Of a stretch of 64,000 nt of DNA, positions 18,287-26,579 are shown in pieces. Source of the stretch: Aestuariivivens sediminicola (GTDB taxonomy: Bacteria; Bacteroidota; Bacteroidia; Flavobacteriales; Flavobacteriaceae); NCBI RefSeq assembly GCF_022662015.1, contig NZ_JAKMCM010000001.1:372001-436000 (forward strand). The letters are read 5' to 3'. Within the stretch, counting starts at the first letter, position 1. Each line of letters opens with the position of its first letter. The notes under the pieces are model-generated. The model saw only the letters and a list, made by a program, of their open reading frames with translations. It ran no database searches and had not been told where the DNA came from. Position numbers and translations under genes: made by a program.

Positions 18287-19981
18287 ATGAGAACAACTTC
18301 CAATCAAAACTTCCGTCCTCTAAGATTTTTTAAAGACCATAAAAGTATGACTTCGTTTTTATCGATTTTATTAACGATTGCCTTTATGAACCTTATTGTA
18401 AGCTGTTCATATTATAATGTTAAAAGTGTTACTACGACCCCCGATACAATAGCGAACAGCATCGATAGTTTTGCCAAATCACAAAAATATGCAGTCATAC
18501 ATTCGGGAATGACGATTTGGCATTTAAGTCAGCTGGAAGTCAACGAACAGCAAAAAACAATGTCGGGGATTGCAAAAAGGTTAGACGTAATACATATTCC
18601 CAAAAAACCCAGAGAATCAAAAACGACTCATCGATATAATGGTAAAAAAGAAGTTTTAAATGAAGTTCATTTTTATGTCACTACGAAAAGCACTGTCAAT
18701 TATGGTGAACGGATTACCATTCCCTTCTCTGAAATAAACTCTATTTCAATAAACGATTTAAACAGTGGAAGAACGATTATAAATATAGTTTTAGGTACAA
18801 TTGGAGTTTTGGCGGTTCTTGCAATTATTGTTGCTTTGACAAAAAGTTCCTGTCCCTTCATTTATGTAAATGATGGAGGCGAATACATATTTACCGGTGA
18901 GCTCTATCCAGGTGTGTTAACAGCAAATCAACAACGCGATGATTATTTGTTATTGCCCAAAATAGACGAAACAAATGGCACCTATTGTATTAAAATTACC
19001 AATGAATTAAAGGAGATTCAGTACACCGATTTTGTCCAGTTACTGGAAGTCAATCATCCTAAAAACACTAAGGTATTACTGGACAAAAATGGTAATCCAC
19101 ATAGCTATACTGATATCATATCACCTATACATGTATCCCTCGACAATTTAAAATCTGATAGCGCTCCAGCACTTTTGAAAGACAATAGCTCTTTTATGTT
19201 TGACACGAAAATATCTGGCACAAGCAGTACAAGATACATCGAATTACAATTTAAAAAACCGCCACAAGCCGATCAAGGTAAATTATTTTTAACAGCAAAA
19301 AATTCGTTGTGGTTGGATTATGTTTTTGGAAAATTTAATGCGCAATTTGGCACCTATTACAATCAATTTCAAAAAGATCAGCAAAAAGCGTCTAAGGAAA
19401 AAAGCACAAAATGGATGAATGACCAAAACATTCCATTGTCCGTTTATTTAAAAACTAACAACGGCTGGGAATTGGTGGAAAGAATAAACACCGTAGGTCC
19501 AATGGCTTTTAGAGATTTAGCCGTGCCAATCGATTTAAAAGGTGTCAAAGGAGAGGACCTTACCATAAAACTTGAATCCGGATTTATGTTTTGGGAAATA
19601 GATTATGTTGGTATGGACTTTACAAAGGATCTGCCATTGCATATTAACTATATTAATCCTGATGAAGCTGTTGATGGAAACAATAATATTGTAACCAAAC
19701 TGCTTTCATTTGAAGATCAAAATTATTTTGTTCAACCTCATATAGGCGATGAAGTTATCGTTAATTTTAAAATACATGAACCCCAACCTGAATTAAATCG
19801 CACCTTTTTCTTAAAGAACAGAGGCTACTATAACTATATCAGAAACTATACGGATGAACCCAATTTTCAAAATCTTAAACTATTCAGGAAAGCAGGTGCT
19901 TTTACTGATTTTTCAAAATTTGAATACGATGCCTTAATGGATTATGAGAGTCAATTTGACTTGGCATCTCAATCCAATTAG
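18287..19981 (+). CDS. large lipoprotein paired with a radical SAM gene, unknown function
   Basis: A protein of about 564 residues that I cannot assign to a named family. The N-terminal hydrophobic stretch ends in a lipobox-like LIVSC, so it is probably a lipoprotein. A first domain is followed by a second hydrophobic helix (IINIVLGTIGVLAVLAIIVAL) and directly after it a motif SCPFIYVNDGGEYIFTGELY, then a long beta-rich C-terminal part. A Cys-plus-helix layout is unusual for a lipoprotein. The ATG at 18287 is chosen; a later ATG at 18347 gives a tighter signal peptide, and the frame also reaches a TTG at 18248. A radical SAM gene follows after 9 bases, so the two probably form one unit. Confidence 0.75.
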   Translation: MRTTSNQNFRPLRFFKDHKSMTSFLSILLTIAFMNLIVSCSYYNVKSVTTTPDTIANSIDSFAKSQKYAVIHSGMTIWHLSQLEVNEQQKTMSGIAKRLDVIHIPKKPRESKTTHRYNGKKEVLNEVHFYVTTKSTVNYGERITIPFSEINSISINDLNSGRTIINIVLGTIGVLAVLAIIVALTKSSCPFIYVNDGGEYIFTGELYPGVLTANQQRDDYLLLPKIDETNGTYCIKITNELKEIQYTDFVQLLEVNHPKNTKVLLDKNGNPHSYTDIISPIHVSLDNLKSDSAPALLKDNSSFMFDTKISGTSSTRYIELQFKKPPQADQGKLFLTAKNSLWLDYVFGKFNAQFGTYYNQFQKDQQKASKEKSTKWMNDQNIPLSVYLKTNNGWELVERINTVGPMAFRDLAVPIDLKGVKGEDLTIKLESGFMFWEIDYVGMDFTKDLPLHINYINPDEAVDGNNNIVTKLLSFEDQNYFVQPHIGDEVIVNFKIHEPQPELNRTFFLKNRGYYNYIRNYTDEPNFQNLKLFRKAGAFTDFSKFEYDALMDYESQFDLASQSN

Positions 19982-19990
19982 ACCATAGTT

Positions 19991-21202
19991 ATGATTGTCA
20001 AAATTCAGGATAAAAAGGTTAAAACTAATTTAATCTCCAGAACAATTGATACCTCTGTTCCACCGAAAATGGTGACAGGTCTGAGATTGCGTTTTATTCA
20101 ATTGAGAATACGACTTACCTTTTTAAAAGTCATTACCGCTTGTTATCGCAACCCTGTTGAATGGATACGCTGTATTCGCTATTTAATTCGATTAAGAAGA
20201 CGTTTTCTGGGAAATAACAAGGTCCATAAAATGGTGTATATAAATGGCAAATACCACATCGGATTGTATACACCAGGATGGAACAGCAACGTATATGAAC
20301 ACTATATTGCCGCTCATCTTAACGACTATAAACCGATAAAATATTTTAAGGTGAACAGGTTTAATAACGTATTTATGGCCATTACTAAAAAATGCGCCTT
20401 ACAATGCGAGCATTGTTTTGAATGGGAGAATCTAAATAAGAAAGACATTTTAGGACCGGTTGAATGGCGGGCTATCGTTAAAAAAATTCAAGAGAGGGGC
20501 GTCAGTCAGATTCACTTCTCAGGAGGAGAACCATTACTTAAAATGGATACCCTGGTACAGCTTTTAAATAGTGCTGATAAATCAACTGAATTTTGGTTAG
20601 TGACTTCCGGATTTAAATTGAATCATAATAATGCGCATCGTTTAAAACAGGCAGGTTTAACAGGTGCTGTCATTAGTTTAGATCACCATGATCCGGCGTT
20701 GCATAATCAGTTCAGACATTTTGATGAGGCCTATTACTGGGTTGAAGAAGCCGTTAAAAACGCAAATAATAACAAAATCATAACTGCCCTTTCCTTATGT
20801 CCTACAAAATCCTTCATATCTGAAGAGAACCTGATGTCATATATGGAATTAGCGAAGAAACTTAAGGTATCCTTTGTCCAATTTTTAGAACCTAAAGCCG
20901 TTGGACATTATGCCGACAGAGATGTGAAATTACATCAAGAACACATAGAAATATTAGAAAGATTTTTCAGAAGAATGAACTTTTCAAAGGACTTCAGTTC
21001 CTATCCGATTATTATTTACCATGGCTACTATCAACGCAGACAGGGTTGCATGAGTGCAGGTAAAAAAGGCATTTATATAGACACCGACGGCGCCATGAAT
21101 GCCTGCCCCTTTTGTCATAAAAAAACTGGATCTATTTTAGATTCGAATTTTGATCAAAATGTTGAGATCTTAAAATCTGAAGGCTGTCCTACTTATAAGT
21201 AG
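19991..21202 (+). CDS. radical SAM protein with SPASM-like Cys-rich end
   Basis: A 403-residue radical SAM enzyme. An N-terminal extension of about 125 residues precedes the AdoMet radical domain, whose cluster motif CALQCEHC gives Cys135, Cys139 and Cys142. The SAM-binding FSGGEP is at 176-181. The C-terminal part carries further Cys residues (353, 372, 375, 399) around YIDTDGAMNACPFC, a short SPASM-like site for an auxiliary iron-sulfur cluster. SPASM enzymes often modify peptides or proteins. The gene sits 9 bases after a large lipoprotein gene, and no short precursor peptide gene is visible nearby. It could modify the lipoprotein or an unknown substrate. Confidence 0.88.
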   Translation: MIVKIQDKKVKTNLISRTIDTSVPPKMVTGLRLRFIQLRIRLTFLKVITACYRNPVEWIRCIRYLIRLRRRFLGNNKVHKMVYINGKYHIGLYTPGWNSNVYEHYIAAHLNDYKPIKYFKVNRFNNVFMAITKKCALQCEHCFEWENLNKKDILGPVEWRAIVKKIQERGVSQIHFSGGEPLLKMDTLVQLLNSADKSTEFWLVTSGFKLNHNNAHRLKQAGLTGAVISLDHHDPALHNQFRHFDEAYYWVEEAVKNANNNKIITALSLCPTKSFISEENLMSYMELAKKLKVSFVQFLEPKAVGHYADRDVKLHQEHIEILERFFRRMNFSKDFSSYPIIIYHGYYQRRQGCMSAGKKGIYIDTDGAMNACPFCHKKTGSILDSNFDQNVEILKSEGCPTYK

Positions 21203-21537
21203 ATTAGTTTAACACTTCATAAACTTTTCAAATATGTATATGGTTTCCTATGGCATTCTTTAAAATCTATAAATCCTCGATCATTATAATTTAACCAAGG
21301 TAATTCCTTCCGACTATCTTACATGTAGCCATCTTCATTTTGATTGATGAAATATCGTAAATCACTTATGATATATCATGAATTTACGAAATATCGTTAC
21401 TAATTCTAATACTATTTTTTCTTTCATATACTTGTTTATCAACGTTTTATATGTTTTGGCATAGCCTTTGGCTCATTAGAACCGAACATGCACAACAAGC
21501 TCAAAAAATACAATAAAAACGTATAAATAAAATTATC
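21203..21537. promoter_or_regulatory. TauE/SafE upstream gap with a symmetric repeat array
   Basis: No gene is visible in these 335 bases. A perfect 12-bp palindrome ATGATATATCAT (21368-21379) is flanked by two direct copies of GAAATATCGT (21349-21358 and 21388-21397), spaced 9 and 8 bases from it. Position 140-190 bases before the TauE/SafE start suggests an operator, but no known regulator can be named. Confidence 0.45.
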
Positions 21538-22338
21538 ATGGAAGTACTGGAAATAATCGGATATGTGGGTGCACTCATCGTGGGTGTCGTTTTAGGCTTA
21601 ATGGGCGGTGGCGGCTCCATTATCACCATTCCCATATTAACTTATTTGTTTCAGCTCAATCCCATAACCACAACGGCCTATTCCCTATTTGTCGTAGGCA
21701 CCTCCTCCTCAATTGGAACACTGAGCAACTGGAATAAAGGGTTGATCGATTACCGCGTGGCCCTGGTATTTTCGATACCCTCTTTCCTGGCCGTTTACGC
21801 GGTGCGCAAATACATCATGCCCCAGATTCCGGCAGAGATCCTAACCTTAAACGAACTCGTTATCACAAAGGATATGGTCATTATGGTGTTCTTTGCGGTC
21901 ATTATGATCGCGTCGGCCGTTTCGATGATCAAGAAAAAGAAAGGATTCACTACTCATAAAATGACTAATCAGCTGAATTACCCTTTGATTATTCTTGCCG
22001 GTATTGGGATTGGCCTGTTAACCGGGATCATTGGGATTGGCGGTGGGTTTCTCATCATCCCTACTCTGGTGTTATTACTGAACATTGACATGAAGAAAGC
22101 CGTGGCCACCACCTTATTCATCATTGCCATAAAGTCATTGGTCGGTTTTCTGGGCGATATTGGCCATACCGAGATCAACTGGACCTTTTTAGTCCTGTTC
22201 ACCGCCCTCTCAACCATCGGCATCTATTTCGGGACTTACCTGTCCGCCTTCATTAAAACCGTGAATCTTAAAAAATCATTTGGATGGATGATCCTACTGG
22301 TATCCGTTACCATTCTGTATAAAGAGCTGTTTGCATAA
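21538..22338 (+). CDS. TauE/SafE family sulfite/organosulfonate permease
   Basis: A 266-residue membrane protein of the TauE/SafE (DUF81) family. It has the typical two half-repeats: an N-terminal GLMGGGGSIITIPILTYLF (about 21-40) and a central GIIGIGGGFLIIPTLVLLL motif (about 164-182), with about eight hydrophobic segments. Members export or import sulfite, sulfoacetate or related anions. The gene stands alone in an accessory region, and base composition is richer in G+C than the preceding two genes. Confidence 0.9.
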   Translation: MEVLEIIGYVGALIVGVVLGLMGGGGSIITIPILTYLFQLNPITTTAYSLFVVGTSSSIGTLSNWNKGLIDYRVALVFSIPSFLAVYAVRKYIMPQIPAEILTLNELVITKDMVIMVFFAVIMIASAVSMIKKKKGFTTHKMTNQLNYPLIILAGIGIGLLTGIIGIGGGFLIIPTLVLLLNIDMKKAVATTLFIIAIKSLVGFLGDIGHTEINWTFLVLFTALSTIGIYFGTYLSAFIKTVNLKKSFGWMILLVSVTILYKELFA

Positions 22339-22783
22339 GGGGACATATTATGGTACGCACATCTCTAAAACAAATGAGCTGCACAATACCCGTATCGTTT
22401 AATCGCTTTCTATCCGATTATAAATGCGTTTTTCTCGTCCTCTTTAAACCGGTCCATTACCAACCAGCCTGTTGCAAAATACAGGAATGCCACTCATCAA
22501 GGGCACAACATAACTTTAGTAAGAATTTTAAGCGGATATTAATTTATTTGTAATATATTTACTTCATAAATCGTTATCAGCACGATTAAAAATATGATTT
22601 CGGTCCGACAGCATAGGTAAGTACTACATGTTTTGCTATCGCACCATTGACAGACTTCTCTCAAAATTAAATAATCGGCAACATTATCTTAAAATGTATA
22701 CAGCAGCAACTACTATTATAAATTCTGAACACCCTTAAAATCAATGTAATAAAAAGCATGTCGTAACAAGCCTCAATTATACT
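22339..22783. other. gap with no supported gene before the RteC-like gene
   Basis: These 445 bases hold only a 67-codon open frame at 22350-22553 without domain, coding bias or spacing that would support it. No terminator or clear -33/-7 pair is visible. The second half is very A+T-rich, as expected for a promoter region of the gene at 22784. Confidence 0.5.
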
Positions 22784-23617
22784 ATGAATACCTTTATTGC
22801 TGCCTTTAAAAAAGAGATCGATACCATAACCACCCAGGAATCCGATATTATCTCCCGTACAGAGAAAATCCTACTCTGCTGCCAAAACGCACTAACCCGA
22901 TTAGAGCACATGGTGATGACTCAATCATTTAACAGCCTGGAGGAGGAAATCCGTATTTTTAAGGAATACAAGCCCCTTATCGTCTCAGAATGGCTGTTTA
23001 CCAACCAGTACTTCCTCGTGCACAGTCAAATGCCCATGGGTAGCAGAAAGACCAGGCTCAAATACCTGAACAGGTACCTTTGCAATTATCAAAAATACAT
23101 TACGGACAACCTGGAATTCTATAACCATTGTCAGGGGAAGAATACCGACCTGGATACCCTTTACTTTACGCGACAGCATTATAAGCCCTGTCTGAGAGCC
23201 GAACCCCATGTGTTCATATCAAATCCGGCTTTCTCGACCTCTCACGACATTACCCTTGCTACCTTTATGGCCTATAAGCGATTGAGCGAAGCGCTGCAGG
23301 AAGACATCAGGAACTTAAAGGACGAAAACCACTCGGGTAAAACGGATGCCCTCAAACCGCCATGTGCACTAAAATGGACCGGTACCAAGACAGAGCTTGT
23401 GGAAATTATATATGCCCTGCATATCTCCGGGATGATGAATCATGGCAATGGGGAGCTCATCCAGTCTGTGCGCCAGTTTGAAGCCTTCTTTAGCATCGAC
23501 CTGGACCATTTTCACCAGCTGGTCTCGAATATCCGAAATCGCACAAAGTCCAGGGCTATTACTTTGGACAAGCTGGCCAACACCCTGGAACAGCATTTTG
23601 GTCTGTCTGAGGCCTAG
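22784..23617 (+). CDS. RteC-domain protein
   Basis: A 277-residue protein resembling RteC, the regulator that switches on the excision operon of the Bacteroides conjugative transposon CTnDOT by binding an inverted repeat. Similar features are the N-terminal helical half with aromatic clusters (NQYFLVHSQMP, DTLYFTRQHYKP) and a C-terminal region with LKWTGTKTELVEIIYALHISGMMNHG, the best conserved block of this family. No integrase, relaxase or mobilisation gene is near. Three small genes and an HU-related gene follow on the same strand. Two 14-bp palindromes just downstream are candidate binding sites. It may be a remnant of, or a regulator tamed from, an integrative element. Confidence 0.85.
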   Translation: MNTFIAAFKKEIDTITTQESDIISRTEKILLCCQNALTRLEHMVMTQSFNSLEEEIRIFKEYKPLIVSEWLFTNQYFLVHSQMPMGSRKTRLKYLNRYLCNYQKYITDNLEFYNHCQGKNTDLDTLYFTRQHYKPCLRAEPHVFISNPAFSTSHDITLATFMAYKRLSEALQEDIRNLKDENHSGKTDALKPPCALKWTGTKTELVEIIYALHISGMMNHGNGELIQSVRQFEAFFSIDLDHFHQLVSNIRNRTKSRAITLDKLANTLEQHFGLSEA

Positions 23618-24101
23618 TTAGCTATGAAGTTTATTTAAAGAAAAAGCTATAAAAGTGTTAGCTAACACCAACTAACAGAAGTGAATCCGCGCCATTAAAA
23701 ATGCCCTTCACAAGCGCTTTAACCATTCCATGGACCCAATATCCTCCATTGCATCTCATAATAATCTCCGGGCAGCATTCTAACGTCCTTCATAAGACTT
23801 GATTTTTCAAGGCTTTTAGAAAAAAATAATAAAAAATGAGTGTTACCTAACACCGACTATACAGTTATAATTAAAAAAGTGTTTGATATTCGTCACCGTT
23901 AAACAAATTTAAACACTTATGTATCTTTTTTTACACATTATGACATCAAGGCATTATTCACTAGGGCGGTACGAGGTCCCTTATTTCATTCTCTTTCTGC
24001 TATGCCATTACAAAAGCATGCCCTCCCGGTAAGGATCTGAAATCCGACACCATTTATAATCGCGAACCCATTTATACCGAACTTCAATCTAAACGAAAAT
24101 T
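23618..24101. promoter_or_regulatory. gap with two GTGTTAnCTAACAC-type palindromes
   Basis: This 484-base gap carries GTGTTAGCTAACAC (23655-23668, a perfect palindrome) and GTGTTACCTAACAC (23840-23853, one central mismatch). Both are followed by CC-A/G-ACTA, so similarity extends beyond the palindrome; copies are 185 bases apart and in the same orientation. Further on, AAGTGTTT (23877-23884) and AAACACTT (23911-23918) form a wider inverted repeat with related GTGTT/AACAC arms. I read these as operator sites, possibly for the RteC-like protein encoded just upstream, controlling the gene at 24102. Confidence 0.55.
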
Positions 24102-24452
24102 ATGAATTTCAGACCCCCGAACACCATCATTAACCGTCTGCCCACATGGCGCCGTGGCCTTTATAAGGTCCTTGGCATAGGCCTCTCACTGGCCATGTTC
24201 GTGCTGAACCTCTATCAATGTCAACAAGGCAAACGTTTGGCCGAAAAACACATGTACACTCAACAGCGCATTGAAGCTGTGAAAAGCCACCTCATGCAGG
24301 CCAGAAGAACCATGGATACCCTGGAATATGATCTCTCAAGCTATACCCAAAAGGATAGCCAACTCGGTCGTACGACCGATAGTCTGATACAGCATTGGCG
24401 AGACCATCTGTTATATCTGAAGTTGTTGCTAAAGTCCCATGAAACCCCATGA
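24102..24452 (+). CDS. small single-helix membrane protein with coiled coil
   Basis: A 116-residue protein with a basic N-terminus, one transmembrane helix (about 24-41) and a long helical, coiled-coil-like tail (about 45-112). This topology resembles spanin-like or structural membrane adaptors, but no family is recognised. It overlaps the next gene by 14 bases. Codon use is G+C-richer than the surrounding chromosome, as in the rest of the RteC-HU group. Confidence 0.65.
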   Translation: MNFRPPNTIINRLPTWRRGLYKVLGIGLSLAMFVLNLYQCQQGKRLAEKHMYTQQRIEAVKSHLMQARRTMDTLEYDLSSYTQKDSQLGRTTDSLIQHWRDHLLYLKLLLKSHETP

Positions 24453-24717
24453 CCGTGTTGACGTCGTCTGCTTAACCGGCGAAGAGCCCTTTACCATAAT
24501 CCTAACCACAACCCATGAACGCATCGCCCTCTCCAACATCATCAAATGTATAAACCGTTGTGCCAATGTAAGGCTTCAGCAGGCGCATCAGGAGGCATCA
24601 CAGGTCACACTGCAGCTTAACACGAATACCTATAGTCTATTCTGTGTGCTACACCGTATGGAATCACTGCCGTATGTCGAACATATCCGCTTTGGCCTCA
24701 CAACACATAATCCCTAA
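24439..24717 (+). CDS. hypothetical small protein of 92 residues
   Basis: A 92-residue soluble protein with mixed alpha/beta character (VDVVCLTGEEPFTIILTTTH, then a helical stretch, then EHIRFGL). I do not recognise the family. A 14-base overlap with the upstream gene and 14 bases to the next gene suggest a real gene in an operon. Confidence 0.55.
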   Translation: MKPHDRVDVVCLTGEEPFTIILTTTHERIALSNIIKCINRCANVRLQQAHQEASQVTLQLNTNTYSLFCVLHRMESLPYVEHIRFGLTTHNP

Positions 24718-24731
24718 AAACACCATATACC

Positions 24732-25169
24732 ATGAACTACATGACAACCATTCTACTGCTACTTCACGGCCTGTTTATCCTTACGGCCCAGACCACCGAT
24801 GATTCCACCCAGGTGGTCCGGCATGACCGGGGGATGCCTACCGATACCGCTTTAATAAAGAGGCATCCCTTGCATGCCATGCATGCTATGGCCAATTACA
24901 ACCTGGATATGCTCGACATCCTGGAGCCCCTTTTACAGGAAAAGCACACCCATTCGCGGGACCTTATCGCCCGCTTACAGGCCAGGCATGCCCGGATACA
25001 AAGCCAAATCCTCTCGGCGGACATCAAACTCAGTGAGACACAACTGGCACTGCTTAAAACCCAGGAATTATTAAAGGCGACACGTAAAAAGGTCTTCTGG
25101 CGTACCCTTGGAGTAGGTGTCGGAGGCCTGGCTATTGGCATTCTCACCGGGATCTTCATACAGCCTTAG
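24732..25169 (+). CDS. small exported or membrane protein with coiled coil and C-terminal helix
   Basis: A 145-residue protein with an N-terminal signal-like segment (about 4-19), a helical heptad-rich middle (about 65-120) and a C-terminal transmembrane helix with a glycine-rich face (GVGVGGLAIGILTGIFI). The layout mirrors the protein at 24102 in reverse: one has its helix at the N-terminus and this one at the C-terminus. The two coiled coils could pair across the envelope. Family is unknown. Confidence 0.62.
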   Translation: MNYMTTILLLLHGLFILTAQTTDDSTQVVRHDRGMPTDTALIKRHPLHAMHAMANYNLDMLDILEPLLQEKHTHSRDLIARLQARHARIQSQILSADIKLSETQLALLKTQELLKATRKKVFWRTLGVGVGGLAIGILTGIFIQP

Positions 25170-25293
25170 TCGCTATTCCATATGTCGAATACCCACATCA
25201 CAGCGCTACCCCAACACATCCTTATATTCTCAAAGCCGGTATGGGAATACAAATACGTTACCGGCAGTTTATCATCTTTAAAACCTCAATATT

Positions 25294-25677
25294 ATGAGTA
25301 TTAAATTTAGAGCCATTGAACGTGGCGAACCCGGCGTAGCCGGCGGTGGTGTTAAAAAATGGTATGCATCCCCTGTGACACAGGGTGAAAGCGACATTGA
25401 ACGCCTTACCAAAAACATTGAAAAGATCAGTACCGTTAGTGGTGCCGATATCAGGGGCGTCCTTTATGCCCTGGTGGACGTGAGTATCGATGCCCTGGAG
25501 CACGGTCAGATTGTCCGTATTGGTGGATTGGGAAGCTTGAGAGTGAGCTTCAGCAGCACCGGTGTCGACAACGAAGCCGACGTTGTGGTCGGAAACATTA
25601 GAAAAGGGAGAATCCTATTTTCTCCCGGACCACGACTAAAACTCATGTTGGATCAATTAAGTTTTGAAAAGGCTTAA
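25294..25677 (+). CDS. HU-related histone-like DNA-binding protein
   Basis: A 127-residue protein of the Bacteroidota HU-related group (longer than 90-residue HU, starting MSIKFRAIERGEPG). The HU-like core is visible as VSGADIRGVLYALVDVSIDALEHGQIVRIGGLGSLRVSFSS (in parts), followed by the family-typical NIRKGRILFSPGPRLKLML. It should bind and bend DNA. It ends the RteC group, 124 bases after the previous gene, and is followed by a terminator. HU/IHF-type proteins often assist excision or transposition complexes. Confidence 0.88.
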   Translation: MSIKFRAIERGEPGVAGGGVKKWYASPVTQGESDIERLTKNIEKISTVSGADIRGVLYALVDVSIDALEHGQIVRIGGLGSLRVSFSSTGVDNEADVVVGNIRKGRILFSPGPRLKLMLDQLSFEKA

Positions 25678-25702
25678 GCGTTTCCTGTTTCCTTTGATTT
25701 TT

Positions 25703-25738
25703 AACGGTAGTATCCTCGAAATGAGGTGCTACCGTTTT
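25703..25738 (+). terminator. intrinsic terminator after the HU-related gene
   Basis: AACGGTAG (25703-25710) pairs with CTACCGTT (25729-25736); an inner CCTC/GAGG stem closes on GAAAT. A T-run follows. It ends the RteC-to-HU transcript. Confidence 0.85.
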
Positions 25739-25767
25739 TAATTTAAATCATGTGATGGAAATGAACT

Positions 25768-25863
25768 GCCTAAGCACCTGAAAATTCATCGGCATAAAAT
25801 CAGGAAACCATAGGCATAACATTGAGAACCCATAAGCATAAAATGACCATTTCATAGGCATCC
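25768..25863. repeat. 22-bp tandem (iteron-like) repeat
   Basis: Three full units of exactly 22 bases run at 25790-25811, 25812-25833 and 25834-25855, each beginning (A/C)(A/G)GCATAA and ending in CAT, with a partial fourth unit AGGCATCC (25856-25863) and a degenerate unit before (25768-25789). The middle of each unit varies. There are no unique spacers, so this is not CRISPR. It lies just past the terminator of the HU-related gene. Confidence 0.8.
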
Positions 25864-26579
25864 TTCTTAGCCCCTGTAAATACTGGTGTTTTCAAATGTT
25901 TTTTTGATATTTCTTGTTCCCCTCTTGAGTTATAAAAGTCCATAATAGCTGGCAGGCGAGTGTCAATCAATTGCAAAAGACGTCAAAATCAATGCTGTTT
26001 GACGACCTTTGGGAGGAGTTCATTGATTTTAGTCTTCAAAATTTGAATTGACCGCCGAAGCTATAAGGACTAGACCTTCCTGCCTGCCATCCGCCAGGTA
26101 GGCAGGTTTGGTTCTTTTTACGGCAATGGTAAAAAGAACAATTAAACATAGTATCCTATTATCCAAAACCCTCCGACCCCGATCCCGAGCATTCGGGAGG
26201 GGCCACCTCCCTTAAGCTCAAGGGAGGAGCAAGATCTATTAATATTTCTTGTTCCCCTCTTGAGACCAAGAGGGCGACCGAGCGTTCAAAATACATCCGG
26301 TGGATGTATTTAGCAAAGGGGCGAGATGGCGAGTTGGCATAATGCGTGACGGGGAGTTTGACAAAATTAAATTACAGAATCAAACTAAAACATCTGTCTG
26401 GATTCCTGCCTTCGCAGGAATGACAAAAGAGAATAGATGCGTATTAGGCATAAAAAAATGAACCACAAGTTCCGCCAATAAATGATGCTTTTTATTTATT
26501 TTTTTAAGACGTAAATTAGTACTCCTATATTTCCATTCAATACCTGATTGTCATTCCTGCGGAGGCAGGAATCCATTTT
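25864..26579. repeat. non-coding island of palindromic repeats
   Basis: No gene is visible. A 23-bp direct repeat occurs at 25907-25929 and 26242-26264. Hairpins are CCTGCCT/AGGCAGG (26079-26106), GTTCTTTTTAC/GTAAAAAGAAC (26111-26139), a GACCCC..TCGGGAGGGG element (26175-26204, family B, also near 37.8 kb), CCTCCCTT/AAGGGAGG (26206-26227), CCCTCTTG/CAAGAGGG (26255-26274) and AAATACATCC/GGATGTATTT (26289-26311). Two copies of family A follow at 26399-26425 and 26549-26575, in opposite orientation. The island separates the RteC group from the GIY-YIG gene. Confidence 0.85.

Noticed and set aside
19991-21202. Radical SAM gene as the sulfatase-maturing enzyme (anSME) for the three sulfatases
   Set aside because: It has too few C-terminal cysteines for the usual two auxiliary clusters of anSME, lies about 7 kb from the nearest sulfatase in another region and is paired with a lipoprotein gene.
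22350-22553. 67-codon open frame after the TauE/SafE gene
   Set aside because: It has no recognisable domain, no signal or membrane pattern and low-quality composition; it lies in a gap and is most likely chance.
25790-25863. Possible CRISPR array
   Set aside because: The 22-base units abut without spacers, vary internally and no cas gene is near; this is a simple tandem repeat.
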